Positions 18,245 through 27,564 of a stretch of DNA of 64,000 nt are shown here, piece by piece. Under the pieces are notes generated by a model that was not told the origin of the DNA, did not search any database, and saw only the letters and a program-made list of their open reading frames with translations. The position numbers and the translations under genes are program-made. How positions within the stretch are numbered: position 1 is the first letter of the stretch; each line of letters begins with the position of its first letter. Source of the DNA: a bacterium (GTDB taxonomy: Bacteria > Pseudomonadota > Alphaproteobacteria > Sphingomonadales > Sphingomonadaceae); assembly GCA_030824575.1 (NCBI GenBank), contig JAVBXL010000205.1, positions 1 to 64,000 of the forward strand, read 5' to 3'.

Positions 18245-18969
18245 AGGATCGGCCCGCGCGCCCGCGCGATCAGCCGGGTCCGGCTCGACCCCAGGATCAC
18301 GACGGTCCGCATGTCAGCCATGTCCGCGCGTGCCGCGCCCAGCGGCACGATCTGCAACAATTCCTGCGGGGTGGAGACCGCGCGGGCGAAGAGGATCGGG
18401 CGATCGTCGCCGCATAGCGTGCACAGCAGGGCGAGCGCGCGGGCGAAGCCGTCCGGTCGCGCCTTCGATCGGGGATTGTAAAAGGCCATGGCGAAGTCCG
18501 CCTCCGCCGCGAGGCGCAGCCGCTTTTCGATCAGCGACCAGGGTTTGAGATTATCGGACAGGTTGATAGCGCAGAAATCATGGCCGAGTGGCGCGCCGGC
18601 GCGGGCGCTGGCGGCGAGCATCGCGGTGATGCCGGGCAGCACGCGGATGTCGAGATCGCGCCAGTGGGCCGGCCCCGCCTCCAGCGCCTCGAACAGCGCA
18701 GACGCCATGGCAAAGACGCCGGGATCGCCGGACGAGGCGACCACCACCCGCCGCCCCTGCGCCGCAAGGGTGAGCGCATGGGCGGCGCGATCCAGCTCCA
18801 CCCGGTTGTCGGACGGGTGCAGCGTCAGCCCGGCGCGCGGGGCGATGCGGGCGACATAGGGGATATAGCCGACGATGTCGGTCGCCCGTGCGAGCAGGCC
18901 TGTCACTTCAGGCGTGACGAGACGATCGTCCCCCGGTCCCAGCCCGGCGATGGCGAGCCAACCGCTCAT
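18208..18969 (-). CDS. cobJ: Precorrin-3B C17-methyltransferase
   Basis: A 253-residue tetrapyrrole methylase beginning MSGWLAIAGLGPGDDRLVTPEVTGLLARATDIVGYIPYVARI. RRVVVASSGDPGVFAMASALFEAL, VLPGITAMLAASARAGAPLGHDFCAINLSDNLKPW and FAMAFYNPRSKAR are CobJ/CbiH hallmarks. It performs ring contraction with C-17 methylation. The start ATG overlaps cobI by four bases. The 3' end is antisense to the end of cobK. Confidence 0.95.
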   Translation of the reverse strand: MSGWLAIAGLGPGDDRLVTPEVTGLLARATDIVGYIPYVARIAPRAGLTLHPSDNRVELDRAAHALTLAAQGRRVVVASSGDPGVFAMASALFEALEAGPAHWRDLDIRVLPGITAMLAASARAGAPLGHDFCAINLSDNLKPWSLIEKRLRLAAEADFAMAFYNPRSKARPDGFARALALLCTLCGDDRPILFARAVSTPQELLQIVPLGAARADMADMRTVVILGSSRTRLIARARGPILYTPRSALDGPA

Positions 18970-19691
18970 GGTCGGCGTCCCTGGCCGTGGATCAGCAGGA
19001 TGGAGAAATAGGGGGTGACGCTGTCCGCATCGGCCAAGCGGGTGACGCGCTCGCCGGGCATGGCTGCATGTTCGACCAGCCAGGCCGCCTCCTCGCGCCC
19101 GGCAGCGGCGACCGCGCGGCGCAGCTTGGGCAGGTTGCGGCCGATCTTCATCACCACCAGCGCATCGGTGTCGCGGATGCGCCGGGTCAGTTCCTCTTCC
19201 GGCAGGGTCGCCATGGCGATGGTCAGGACATCGTCGCCCCACGTGATCGGCGCGCCGGTGGCGTTCCATGCGCCGGCCATGCCGGTGATCCCCGGCACCA
19301 CGGCGACCGGCACGATCCCCGACAGCCGCGCATGGAGATGCATGAAGGAGCCGTAGAAAAAGGGGTCGCCTTCGCACAGGACGACGACATCCTCGCCCGC
19401 ATGCGCCAACGCGATCAGGCGGGCGGTGCAGTCTGTATAGAAGGCGGACAGGCAGGCATTGTAGCGCGGGTCGGACAGCGCGATTTCGGTGGTTACGGGA
19501 TATTCCATCGCGATTTCGACCGCATCGGCGCGCAGCATCCCGTCTGCGATCCGCCGCGCCTGGCCCGGTCGCCCGGCCTTGCGGAAATAGGCGACATGGC
19601 GCGCGCCGCGCACCAGCCGGTCGGCGCGGACGCTGAGCAGGTCGGGCGCGCCGGGGCCAAGGCCGACGCCATGGATCGTGCCGGGCGTCAT
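18966..19691 (-). CDS. cobI: Precorrin-2 C20-methyltransferase
   Basis: A 241-residue SAM methyltransferase starting [40 protein letters not shown]. It has VVVLCEGDPFFYGSFMHLHARL and VVPGITGMAGAWNATGAPITWGDDVLTIAMATLPEEEL, diagnostic of CobI/CbiL. The chosen ATG overlaps the cobH stop by four bases. Confidence 0.95.
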   Translation of the reverse strand: MTPGTIHGVGLGPGAPDLLSVRADRLVRGARHVAYFRKAGRPGQARRIADGMLRADAVEIAMEYPVTTEIALSDPRYNACLSAFYTDCTARLIALAHAGEDVVVLCEGDPFFYGSFMHLHARLSGIVPVAVVPGITGMAGAWNATGAPITWGDDVLTIAMATLPEEELTRRIRDTDALVVMKIGRNLPKLRRAVAAAGREEAAWLVEHAAMPGERVTRLADADSVTPYFSILLIHGQGRRP

Positions 19692-20317
19692 TCCGCGGCG
19701 CTCGCCAGCGCATTGATCGCCGCGACGGTGATCGCGCTGCCGCCGAGGCGCCCTTCGACGATGCAGCAGGGCGCGGGCGGCGCAGCCCAGAGTGCGGCCT
19801 TGGACTCGGCCGCGCCGACAAAGCCCACTGGGCAACCGACGATCGCCGCCGGACGCGAGCAATCGGGGTCTTCCAACATGTCGAGCAGATGGAACAGCGC
19901 GGTCGGCGCATTGCCGATCGCCACCACCGCCCCGGCCAGATGGGGTCGCCAGAGTTCCAGCGCGGCGGCGGAGCGGGTGTTGCCGGCCGCCTGCGCCATG
20001 GCGGGCACTTGGGGGTCGTGCAGCGTGCAGAGGATCGGATTGGCCGCGGGCAGGCGGGCGCGCGTGATCCCTTCCGACACCATGCGGGCGTCGCACAAGA
20101 TCGGCGCGCCGGCCGCCAGAGCGGTCCGGGCGGCGTGGGCGAAATCGGGTGTGAAACGGATATGCGCGGCGAGATCGACCAGGCCGGCGGCGTGGATCAT
20201 CCGCACCGCCACCGGCTCCTCCTGCGCCGTGAAGCGGGCGAGGTCGGCTTCGGCCCGGATCGTCGCGAAGGATTGGCGGTAGATGGCGGCGCCATCCCGT
20301 TCATAGGCGTGGGGCAT
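19688..20317 (-). CDS. cobH: Precorrin-8X methylmutase
   Basis: A 209-residue CobH/CbiC protein: YERDGAAIYRQSFATIRAEADLARF, MIHAAGLVDLAAHIRFTP with the catalytic histidine, and IVGCPVGFVGAAESKAAL are the family motifs. It moves the C-11 methyl to C-12, giving hydrogenobyrinate. The start codon directly abuts the cobG stop. Confidence 0.95.
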   Translation of the reverse strand: MPHAYERDGAAIYRQSFATIRAEADLARFTAQEEPVAVRMIHAAGLVDLAAHIRFTPDFAHAARTALAAGAPILCDARMVSEGITRARLPAANPILCTLHDPQVPAMAQAAGNTRSAAALELWRPHLAGAVVAIGNAPTALFHLLDMLEDPDCSRPAAIVGCPVGFVGAAESKAALWAAPPAPCCIVEGRLGGSAITVAAINALASAAE

Positions 20318-21442
20318 TCAGGCGGCTCCGAAATGGGCAAGGACAGCGGCCCGGTCGAGCGCGGCGCGAAGGGGCGGCGATCCGGCGCGCGCGTCGAGGG
20401 CAAGGTCGTAGCGGCCATCGCGGCCGGTCAGGGTGACGGCGGCGGGGGCGGCGCTGGCGCAGCTCTTGGCGCAGCCCGACACATGCAGGCGGCCCGCCAT
20501 ATGCGGGGCAAGGTGGCGGGCGAGGTCACGCGTCTCGACGCTCGCCTGCGCGCAGGCCGGCTGGCCCGGACAGGCATCGACGCGCAGCAGCGGATCGGCG
20601 GGGTCCGTGAGCAGGCCGTCATCCTGCATATCCACCGGCGCTTCGAGCAGCAGGATGCGCCAGGGTGTGGTGCGGAAGCCGCTGCCCGGCGGCAATGCCG
20701 CCGCCAGGCGGGCCAGCAGCGCGGCGTCGATGCGGCCGAAGGGCAGGCCATAGCTGGTCCCCTTGCGCCAAGGGAGGATCGCGGCGGGGGCAGCCCGCAA
20801 CGTCCCTGTGGCCCAGCCGGGCAGCGGCGCATCGTGCCGGGCCATGCGCCCGGCCGCCGCGCCGCCGCTGGCGACGAACCAATGGGCGAGCGCGATCAGG
20901 GCCTCCGCTTCGCCGCTTGGGGTTATGGCGCAGCCGGTAGATCGGCCATCGGCGCGCAGCATCAGATCGCCTGCGTCGCTGCGTTCGATGCGGAAATCAC
21001 CTGGCTGGTCATGGAGCAGCGGGGCAGCGCCCGCGTCGATGACGAAGCCGACCTTGCCCGGCAACGCTGGCGGCAGTTCATCGAGCCGCGCCAGCAGATC
21101 GCACGCGATGCGGTGGCTGTCGTCGCCCTGCCGCCAGATCGGGGGCACAAGAATATTGCGCCGCTTTTCCCGGACGGCATCGGCATCCACCAGGTCCAGC
21201 GCCATCAGCCGTTCGAGCAGCACCGGCCAACCGCTTTCCGTCACGCCGCGCAGTTGCAGGTTGGCGCGGCGGGTCATGTCGATCAGGCCGTTGCCATGCG
21301 TGATCGCGGCGTCGGCCAAAGCCAGCGCCTGATCGCGGATCAGGCGGCCGACCCGCGGCTTCACCCGCACCAGCAGCCCGTCGCCCGCCATCATCGGGCG
21401 CCAGGCGTCGGGGCACCAGCCTTTGCGGATGACGTCGCTCAT
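20318..21442 (-). CDS. cobG: Precorrin-3B synthase
   Basis: A 374-residue sulphite/nitrite-reductase-like protein starting MSDVIRKGWCPDAWRPMMAGDGLLVRVKPRVGRL. The C-terminal part holds the [4Fe-4S]/siroheme-type cysteines in ACPGQPACAQASVETRDLA and VSGCAKSCASAAPAAVTLTG. CobG is an oxygen-dependent monooxygenase that hydroxylates C-20 and forms the gamma-lactone, so it marks the aerobic route. The start overlaps the cobN stop by four bases. Confidence 0.93.
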   Translation of the reverse strand: MSDVIRKGWCPDAWRPMMAGDGLLVRVKPRVGRLIRDQALALADAAITHGNGLIDMTRRANLQLRGVTESGWPVLLERLMALDLVDADAVREKRRNILVPPIWRQGDDSHRIACDLLARLDELPPALPGKVGFVIDAGAAPLLHDQPGDFRIERSDAGDLMLRADGRSTGCAITPSGEAEALIALAHWFVASGGAAAGRMARHDAPLPGWATGTLRAAPAAILPWRKGTSYGLPFGRIDAALLARLAAALPPGSGFRTTPWRILLLEAPVDMQDDGLLTDPADPLLRVDACPGQPACAQASVETRDLARHLAPHMAGRLHVSGCAKSCASAAPAAVTLTGRDGRYDLALDARAGSPPLRAALDRAAVLAHFGAA

Positions 21443-24400
21443 GCGTCCCCCGTCAGGCTGGCGAGGATCGAGTTGCGCCGCGTGGCCCACAATCCGGCGG
21501 CATGGAGCGCGGTGAACCGCGCCTCCATCGCCGCCAGCGCGCCAGGATTGGCCTGTGCGAGGAAGGCGCGCACGTCGGGCTGTCCCAGCGTCGCGTCATG
21601 ATAGAGATCGAACAGGTGCGAGGGGACGCTACCCGACAGATGCGCGAAGACGCCGAGATGATCGAGCGTCGCGGCCAGTTCCGCGCCGCCGCGAAAGCCG
21701 TGGCGCATCATACCCGCCACCCAGCCTGGATGCGCGGCCCTGGCACGGACGACGCGGGCGATCTCTTCGGTCAGGGTACGCGCCGTCGGGCGGGCGGGAT
21801 CGCGATTGTCGAGATGATAGAGCGTCGCCGCGCCCCCCATGCGCGCCTTGGCGGCGGCTAAGCCGGCTTCATGCGCCGCATAGTCGGCAGCGAGCAGCAG
21901 GTCGGTTTCGGGCAGATCCTGCACATGAACGAAGGCGTCCGCGCCCGCGACCCGCAAGCGCAGGCCGTCCGGGTCGGGCGCGGCGGCGGGCGTATCCAGC
22001 GCATGGTCCGATGCCGACAGCCAGGCTTCGCCGGCCGCGCGGCGCGCTGCGTCGGTATAGACGTCGCCCCGGTCGCCCAGCCCGACGCCATAGCGCCCCG
22101 GCTGTGGGCCATAGACGCGCGGGGCGGCGTCCTGACCCGCGAAGGGATTCCAGTCGGTCGGCTCGTCGCGCCCACACAGCGCGCGCACGGCTTGCCCGAA
22201 CAGCGTGGGCAAGGTGGGGAAAGCGTCGCGGAACAGGCCGGATACGCGCAGGGTGACATCGATACGCGGCCGGTCGAGCAGCGCCAGCGCCAGGATTTCT
22301 ACGCCCGTCACCCGTTCCGACGCCATGTCCCAGATCGGCTTTGCGCCCAGCAGGTGCAGCGCCATGGCGAAGTCTTCCCCCGCCGTGCGCATCGTTGCCG
22401 ATCCCCACAGATCGACCACCAGCCCGCGCGGATAATCGCCATGATCCTGCAAGTGCCGCCGCACCAGTTCCGCGGCCAGGCGAACGCCCTGCGCATAGGC
22501 GGCGCGGGACGGGACGGCACGCGGGTCGATCGCATAGAGGTTGCGCCCGGTGGGCAGCACGTCGGCGCGCCCGCGATAGGGCGAGCCGGCCGGCCCCGGC
22601 GGCACGCGGCGTCCGTCCAGCGCGGCGAGCAACCCCGCCCGCTCGCCCGCGCCATGATCGCCCCGGCCGAAGATATGCAGCCCGTCGCCAAACTGGCTTT
22701 CCTTGACGTCGCACAGGAAGCGATCGATCCGCGTGATCGCTTCTGCGGGGGACATCGCATCGTCCAGGCCCAGTTCGGCTTCCAGCCCCAGCGCCCGCGC
22801 TTCCTCGCCGATGGTCGCCTGCAACCGGTCGCGACGGGCCGGGTCCAGTCCGTCGGCGTTGGAGAACTCGTCGAGCAGCGCCTCAATCCGGTGGAGGCCC
22901 GCGCCGCTGGTCGTTGGCGCCAGCGGCGGCGGGACATGGCCGATGGTGACGGCAGCGGTGCGCCGCTTGGCCTGCGCCGCTTCGCCGGGATCGTTGACGA
23001 TGAAGGGATAGATGAGGGGCGTCGCGCCAATCAGCGCTTCGGGCCAGCAATCGTCCGACAGGGCGACCGACTTGCCCGGCAGCCATTCCAGCGTGCCGTG
23101 CGCGCCGAGATGGACCAGCGCATCTGTCCCCCGGTCGCGCAGCCACAGATAGAAGGCGACATAGGCGTGGCGCGGGCAGCGCGACAGGTCGTGATAGTCG
23201 CCCTCGCGATGGGCAGGCGCGCCGCGTTCGGGCTGGAGCGCGACGAGGACATGACCCATCACCAGCGCCGCGAAGCGAAACGCGCCGTCCTGCACCGCCG
23301 GATCATCCTGCGGCGCGCCCCATGCCTGGTCGAGATCGGCGCGCAGCGCATCCGGCAAGGCGTCCAGCGCCCGGCGATAATCCTCCAGCGGCCAGTCCAG
23401 CCACGCCCGGTCCAGGGCGGCGACCGGCACGCGCCGATCGCCCAGGTCATAGCCGGTATCAGCAAGCTCGGTCAGGATCGCTTCGGCCGACGCAAGCGCG
23501 TCCAGTCCTACGGCGTGGGCCATCTGATAGGCTTTACCCGGATAGGTGGACAGCAGCAGCACGACGCGGCGCGCGGAGGCTGACTTGCGCGCCAGCGCCA
23601 CCCACGCCGCCACCCGCGCAGCGATCGCGTCGATCCGGTCGGGATCACCGCGATGGACCACATCGGCAAATTCCAGCGCATCGTCGCGCGCGCCCGATTC
23701 CTTGAAGCTGGCGACGCCGGCGAATATCCGTCCATCCACTTCGGGCATCACCACATGCATGGCGAGGTCCGCCGGGGACAGGCCGCGTGACGATCCTTGC
23801 CAGTCGTCACGCCGCGCCGTCGCCAGCGCGATCTGAAAGACCGGGACGCCTGCTCCGTCGAGGGGGGTGTCCCCGCCCTCCCCCCGCGCGGAGAAGGCGG
23901 TCGCGTTGATGATCGCGGCCGGTCCCAGGTCGGCCACCCATTGCGCCACCTGATCGCGGGCTTCGGGGGCTTTCAAGGACGGGACGAAGATCGAGAGCGC
24001 GTCGAAACCCTGCTGTGCGAGCGCGACATGCAGCATGGTGAAGGGGTCGAGATCATGCGCGGTCAGATAGGAGCGGTAGAAGAGGATGAGGATGAATGGC
24101 CGGTCCGGGTTCCGCGCGACGCTGTGGGGATCGACGATGCCGAGGTCGGGATGCCAGCCGCCCATCATCGGCGTGGGCGCATCATCCGATCCGAAAGGAT
24201 CGTCCAGACCCGCCGCCAGGGCGAGCATCCCCAAAGCGCCCCGCGCCGCGGCGACCCCGCCCATGTCGCAGCGGCGCGCCAACTGGCGCAGCAGCGGTTC
24301 GGGCAGCGTGGACGCCGCGTCCAGCCGCGTGTCCGGCCGCCCGTCAGCAGGCAGGACCGCCAGCGCGATGCCCTGCGCCCGCGCCAGGGCGGCCACCTGC

Positions 24401-24705
24401 TGCAGGCCATAGCTCCAATAGGCGGTGCCGCCGATCAGGCGGATCAATATCCCCTTGGCATGCGAGAGCGTCCGCTCGACATAGGTATCGACCGACAGCG
24501 GATGGGTGAGCGCAGCCAGGTTGGCGAGCCGCAGCGACGGGAGGGGTGCATCCGCCCGATCCCGCGCTCGCCGCCAGGCCGCTGCAAACGCGCCAAGATC
24601 GCTGTCCGAAAAGGACAGCACGACCAGGTCCGAGGGCGATTGCCCCAGATCCTGCGGCACGGCGCTTTCCTCCAGCCCATGCGTCTCGCGAAAAATGACG
24701 TGCAT
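21439..24705 (-). CDS. cobN: Cobaltochelatase large subunit CobN
   Basis: A 1088-residue protein of the CobN/BchH family, beginning MHVIFRETHGLEESAVPQDLGQSP. Conserved blocks include IRLIGGTAYWSYGLQQV, HLGAHGTLEWLPGKSVALSDDCWPEALIGATPLIYPFIVNDPGEAAQAKRR and PRGLVVDLWGSATMRTAGEDFAMALHLLG. It inserts Co2+ into hydrogenobyrinic acid a,c-diamide with two AAA+ partner subunits (CobS/CobT type), which are not encoded here. It is a little shorter than the Pseudomonas denitrificans enzyme. Only ten bases separate it from cobW. Confidence 0.95.
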   Translation of the reverse strand: MHVIFRETHGLEESAVPQDLGQSPSDLVVLSFSDSDLGAFAAAWRRARDRADAPLPSLRLANLAALTHPLSVDTYVERTLSHAKGILIRLIGGTAYWSYGLQQVAALARAQGIALAVLPADGRPDTRLDAASTLPEPLLRQLARRCDMGGVAAARGALGMLALAAGLDDPFGSDDAPTPMMGGWHPDLGIVDPHSVARNPDRPFILILFYRSYLTAHDLDPFTMLHVALAQQGFDALSIFVPSLKAPEARDQVAQWVADLGPAAIINATAFSARGEGGDTPLDGAGVPVFQIALATARRDDWQGSSRGLSPADLAMHVVMPEVDGRIFAGVASFKESGARDDALEFADVVHRGDPDRIDAIAARVAAWVALARKSASARRVVLLLSTYPGKAYQMAHAVGLDALASAEAILTELADTGYDLGDRRVPVAALDRAWLDWPLEDYRRALDALPDALRADLDQAWGAPQDDPAVQDGAFRFAALVMGHVLVALQPERGAPAHREGDYHDLSRCPRHAYVAFYLWLRDRGTDALVHLGAHGTLEWLPGKSVALSDDCWPEALIGATPLIYPFIVNDPGEAAQAKRRTAAVTIGHVPPPLAPTTSGAGLHRIEALLDEFSNADGLDPARRDRLQATIGEEARALGLEAELGLDDAMSPAEAITRIDRFLCDVKESQFGDGLHIFGRGDHGAGERAGLLAALDGRRVPPGPAGSPYRGRADVLPTGRNLYAIDPRAVPSRAAYAQGVRLAAELVRRHLQDHGDYPRGLVVDLWGSATMRTAGEDFAMALHLLGAKPIWDMASERVTGVEILALALLDRPRIDVTLRVSGLFRDAFPTLPTLFGQAVRALCGRDEPTDWNPFAGQDAAPRVYGPQPGRYGVGLGDRGDVYTDAARRAAGEAWLSASDHALDTPAAAPDPDGLRLRVAGADAFVHVQDLPETDLLLAADYAAHEAGLAAAKARMGGAATLYHLDNRDPARPTARTLTEEIARVVRARAAHPGWVAGMMRHGFRGGAELAATLDHLGVFAHLSGSVPSHLFDLYHDATLGQPDVRAFLAQANPGALAAMEARFTALHAAGLWATRRNSILASLTGDA

Positions 24706-24714
24706 CGCGCCGGC

Positions 24715-25752
24715 TCAGCCCAGCAGTACCGCCCGGATGGTTGGTGGATCGATATCGGCCCGTTCGGCGATGACCACCAGCGCGGTGACGCGCGGCTCGC
24801 CGGGCCGCCATGGCCGGTCATAATGATGGCGCACCCGCGTTCCCACCGCCTGGATCAGCAGCCGCATCGGCTTGCCCATCACGGCCGCATAGCCTTTCAC
24901 CCGCAATATGCGGTGGTCGCGGGCCAGCGTCTCGATCCGCGCGACCAGATCGGCCGGATCGGCGATGTCGCCCAGCGTGACCACCATGCTGTCGAAATCA
25001 TCATGTTCATGATCGTCCTCACCATCATGGTGCGACGGACGGGCGGCGATGTCGTCTTCCGCGGCCGCATCCAGCCCCAGGATCAGGCGGGGATCGACCA
25101 CACCGTCCACCAGTTCGATCACTGGCACCGGGCGGGGCGCTTCCGCCGCGATGAGGGCGCGGGCGGCGGCCACGCCATCCCGCCCGGCCAGGTCGCCCTT
25201 GGTCAGCAGCACCATGTCGGCGCAGGCCAACTGGTCTTCGAACAGTTCCGACAGCGGGGTTTGATGGTCGATACCCGGATCGGCGGCGCGCTGCGCGGCG
25301 ATCGCGGCAAGATCGGGCGCGAACCGGCCTGACGCCACAGCTTCGGCATCGGCGAGGGCGAGCACGCCATCGACGGTGATGCGGCTGCGAATCGCGGGCC
25401 AATCGAACGCCTTGAGCAACGGCTTGGGCAGCGCCAGCCCCGACGTTTCGATCAGTATATGGTCAGGATGCGGATCGAGCGCGAGCAGCTTTTCTACCGT
25501 GGGGATGAAATCGTCGGCGACGGTGCAGCAGATGCAGCCATTGGCCAGTTCCACGATATTGTCGGCCGGGCAATCGGGGATGGCGCAGGATGCAAGGATA
25601 TCGCCGTCCACGCCCAGCGTCCCGAATTCATTGACCACTACCGCCAGCCGACGGCCGCCGGCGTTACGGATCAGGTGGCTGATGAGCGTGGTTTTCCCGG
25701 CGCCCAGGAATCCGGTGACGATGGTGACAGGCACCTTGGTAAGATCGGACAT
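24715..25752 (-). CDS. cobW: CobW family GTPase
   Basis: A 345-residue G3E-family metal-handling GTPase, first gene after the riboswitch. The Walker A loop is GFLGAGKTT (14-22), the metal-binding CxCC is NGCICCT (C73, C75, C76), and ILIETSGLALP and VLLTKGDLAG (NKxD-like) follow. A His/Asp-rich insert SHHDGEDDHEHDD lies near residue 245. CobW is thought to deliver cobalt for cobaltochelatase, consistent with its place next to cobN. Two tandem ATGs exist; the second (25752) is preferred because a GCGGGG Shine-Dalgarno-like stretch ends six bases before it. Confidence 0.94.
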   Translation of the reverse strand: MSDLTKVPVTIVTGFLGAGKTTLISHLIRNAGGRRLAVVVNEFGTLGVDGDILASCAIPDCPADNIVELANGCICCTVADDFIPTVEKLLALDPHPDHILIETSGLALPKPLLKAFDWPAIRSRITVDGVLALADAEAVASGRFAPDLAAIAAQRAADPGIDHQTPLSELFEDQLACADMVLLTKGDLAGRDGVAAARALIAAEAPRPVPVIELVDGVVDPRLILGLDAAAEDDIAARPSHHDGEDDHEHDDFDSMVVTLGDIADPADLVARIETLARDHRILRVKGYAAVMGKPMRLLIQAVGTRVRHHYDRPWRPGEPRVTALVVIAERADIDPPTIRAVLLG

Positions 25753-25755
25753 CAT

Positions 25756-25790
25756 AATCCCCGCACGCCGGAACGACGAAAGGCGGGGCG
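25756..25790 (-). promoter_or_regulatory. Possible ribosome-binding-site hairpin (riboswitch expression platform)
   Basis: On the minus strand, CCCCGC (25788-25783) can pair with GCGGGG (25764-25759), with an 18-nt loop. The second arm contains the G-rich Shine-Dalgarno of cobW. This would let the upstream riboswitch control translation initiation. Seen: the complementarity and its position. Inferred: the regulatory role. Confidence 0.4.
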
Positions 25791-25944
25791 TGCCGGCGCA
25801 TGGCCGGTCGATGCGCGACGACGGGCGGGCGCGACGAAGCGTCCGTTACCACGCACCGATGCGGCCCCAGCCGCACAGTTCGTCGCTCAGACGGAGAGTT
25901 ACCGTGCCATGACCATCCCCTGGACCAAGGCAAGAGCGACCAGT

Positions 25945-26150
25945 GCGCCGGCAGGTCTCCTGGCTCACGGGTCACAGCTTGATGCACGCCTTCCCGGTCC
26001 GCCTGTCAGGCGGGGTGCCAGTGGCTGCGTCCTTGATGACAAGGACGCCTGTGCATCGCGCTATCCGCTTACAGTTGCAGGGACAGCCGTGGATTTGGGC
26101 GAAACGCCCGCACCACATTCCCGATTAAGCCCCTTGCGGGGCACCGGCGC
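25945..26150 (-). promoter_or_regulatory. Cobalamin (adenosylcobalamin) riboswitch
   Basis: The minus strand reads GGTGCCCCGCAAGGGGC...AATCGGGAATGTGG... (26145 downwards), then CCTGCAACTGTAAGCGG, and ends with the B12 box AGCCAGGAGACCTGCC (25965-25950). This is the conserved order of the cobalamin riboswitch aptamer. It stands about 195 bases before cobW and probably turns off cobW-cobN-cobG-cobH-cobI-cobJ when B12 is plentiful. It is the only B12 box I found in the window. Confidence 0.93.
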
Positions 26151-26408
26151 GATCATCAAAGGCCCGGCAAGCCGTCCCTTCGGTGGCGGCCATAAACCAA
26201 AGTTGCGGCCAAGCCAATCGAACTTGTCGATCAGGCTACGCGATGCGATGAGGATGCGCGGATGAATGCCACGACAGCCAGATCGGAAAAAGCCGCATTT
26301 TACAGCGGCCCTGTCGTTCTAATTAGGCCAGAATATCCCAACAAACCGTCCTCACTACGCGCCGCGCCGCTTCCAGATCGCGTTGCGCCATAAAGCGTCC
26401 CGTCCGAT

Positions 26409-26757
26409 CTATTGTGTAACGGTCGCAATGCTCGACAGGTCAGTGGTGGGATCGACGAGCACCCCCGCCTCTTTTCGTTCGGAGTAGCGATCCACGAGTT
26501 GATCGACATGCGGACGAAGCAGCACGGTCATGCGCACAAGCTCCTCCATCACATCCACAATCCGGTCATAATAGCTGGACGACTTCATGCGCCCCGCATC
26601 GTCAAACTCGTTAAATGCCTTTGCCACACTCGACTGATTGGAACGACTGCGATCCCGCAGACACCTGCATCACTGCGAGCGTGCGGCCCTGCGTCGGGCG
26701 CATCCCGCCCATCGATAGCGGCAGATGATCTACTTGCGCTTTCATGATGCCGGTCAG
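26409..26757 (-). pseudogene. arsH: arsH 3' fragment with an internal deletion
   Basis: The minus strand encodes [23 protein letters not shown] followed by [15 protein letters not shown], then, after a break in frame, [16 protein letters not shown]...[13 protein letters not shown] and VDRYSERKE. These are consecutive C-terminal blocks of ArsH, the NADPH-FMN oxidoreductase of arsenic resistance operons. Intact ArsH has about 20 residues (ending in a tryptophan-rich RWMRM...IP stretch) between SQSF and NQSS. That stretch is missing here and the reading frame changes. The N-terminal half of ArsH is absent, and its place is taken by a truncated integrase joined in frame. Confidence 0.8.
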
Positions 26758-27435
26758 CTGTCCGTCAAAAGCTGCGATCGCACGCATCAGCGGCCCGACC
26801 TGCTGGCTGTTGGTTATGGCGGCCAGATGCTTCACCTTGAGCGTGGTCAGGGCGTCGCGTAAATTAGCAGATAGATCATGCTCTGCCCGTCCGGTGGCGA
26901 TCGCGTAGCGAAAGACCCTGCCGCAGACGCTCCTCAGCCGTCTGGCGGTTTCGTGTCGGCCACGCCCTTCGACCTGACGCAGGACTGCCAGCAGTTCCAT
27001 GCTCGTAATCTCGCTGATCTTGCGATCACCCAGCGAAGGGTAGGCAAATTCGAGAAGCCATTTCACCTCGCCCAAGGTGATCTCGGCGAGTCCTTCGCGC
27101 TCCCGTTTCGCCAGCCACTCTTCCGCAACAGTCCGAAAGCCGGTGGTTGCTTCGAACGCCTCGCGTGCCTCGGCCTCCTTGCGCGTTGCTGTCGGGTCCG
27201 ATCCAGACGCCAGCAGCTTCCGGGCTGCTTCTCGTTTCTCTCGCGCTTCCGCCAGGGTGATCAACGGGAACACCCCCATCGCCATAGTCTTTGCCTTGCC
27301 GCCGAACCGATAGTTCATGCGCCAGTAGCGACCGCCCTGAGGGGTAATCAGAAGGTAGAGTCCATGCCCGTCCGCCAGCTTGTAGGGCTTTTCGCGGGGC
27401 TTTGCTTTGGACAGCGCGAGGGATGAAAGAGCCAT
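26758..27435 (-). pseudogene. P4-type tyrosine integrase, truncated (catalytic domain lost)
   Basis: Starts at [30 protein letters not shown] with a good ribosome-binding site (AAAGGAGA about seven bases upstream). It has the P4-integrase N-terminal DUF4102 domain ([35 protein letters not shown]) and the core-binding domain ([13 protein letters not shown]...[31 protein letters not shown]). About 226 residues are integrase-like; sequence then switches within [14 protein letters not shown] to ArsH. The R-H-R-Y catalytic half (normally another 170 or so residues) is absent, so no recombinase activity is expected. It marks one end of the island next to the cob region. Confidence 0.85.
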
Positions 27436-27540
27436 GAGGGTATCTCCTTTGGCCATGCTGGCCGATACCCACAAAGATACCTTCATGTACCCCGAATTCA
27501 CAAATCCACCGGCGGAAACCAGCGGACGCCAGACACAAAA

Positions 27541-27564
27541 AAACCGCTGTTTTCAGCGGTTTTT
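27541..27564. terminator. Rho-independent terminator, probably bidirectional
   Basis: AAACCGCTG, loop TTTT, CAGCGGTTT is a nine-pair stem with As on the left and Ts on the right, so it can end transcription on both strands. It stands 106 bases upstream of the integrase start, insulating it from the island. Confidence 0.75.

Noticed and set aside
21871..23583. 570-codon plus-strand open frame opposite cobN
   Set aside because: Shadow of cobN.
25664..25987. Minus-strand 107-codon frame across the riboswitch
   Set aside because: It overlaps the B12 box and the cobW leader; the RNA element explains the sequence better.
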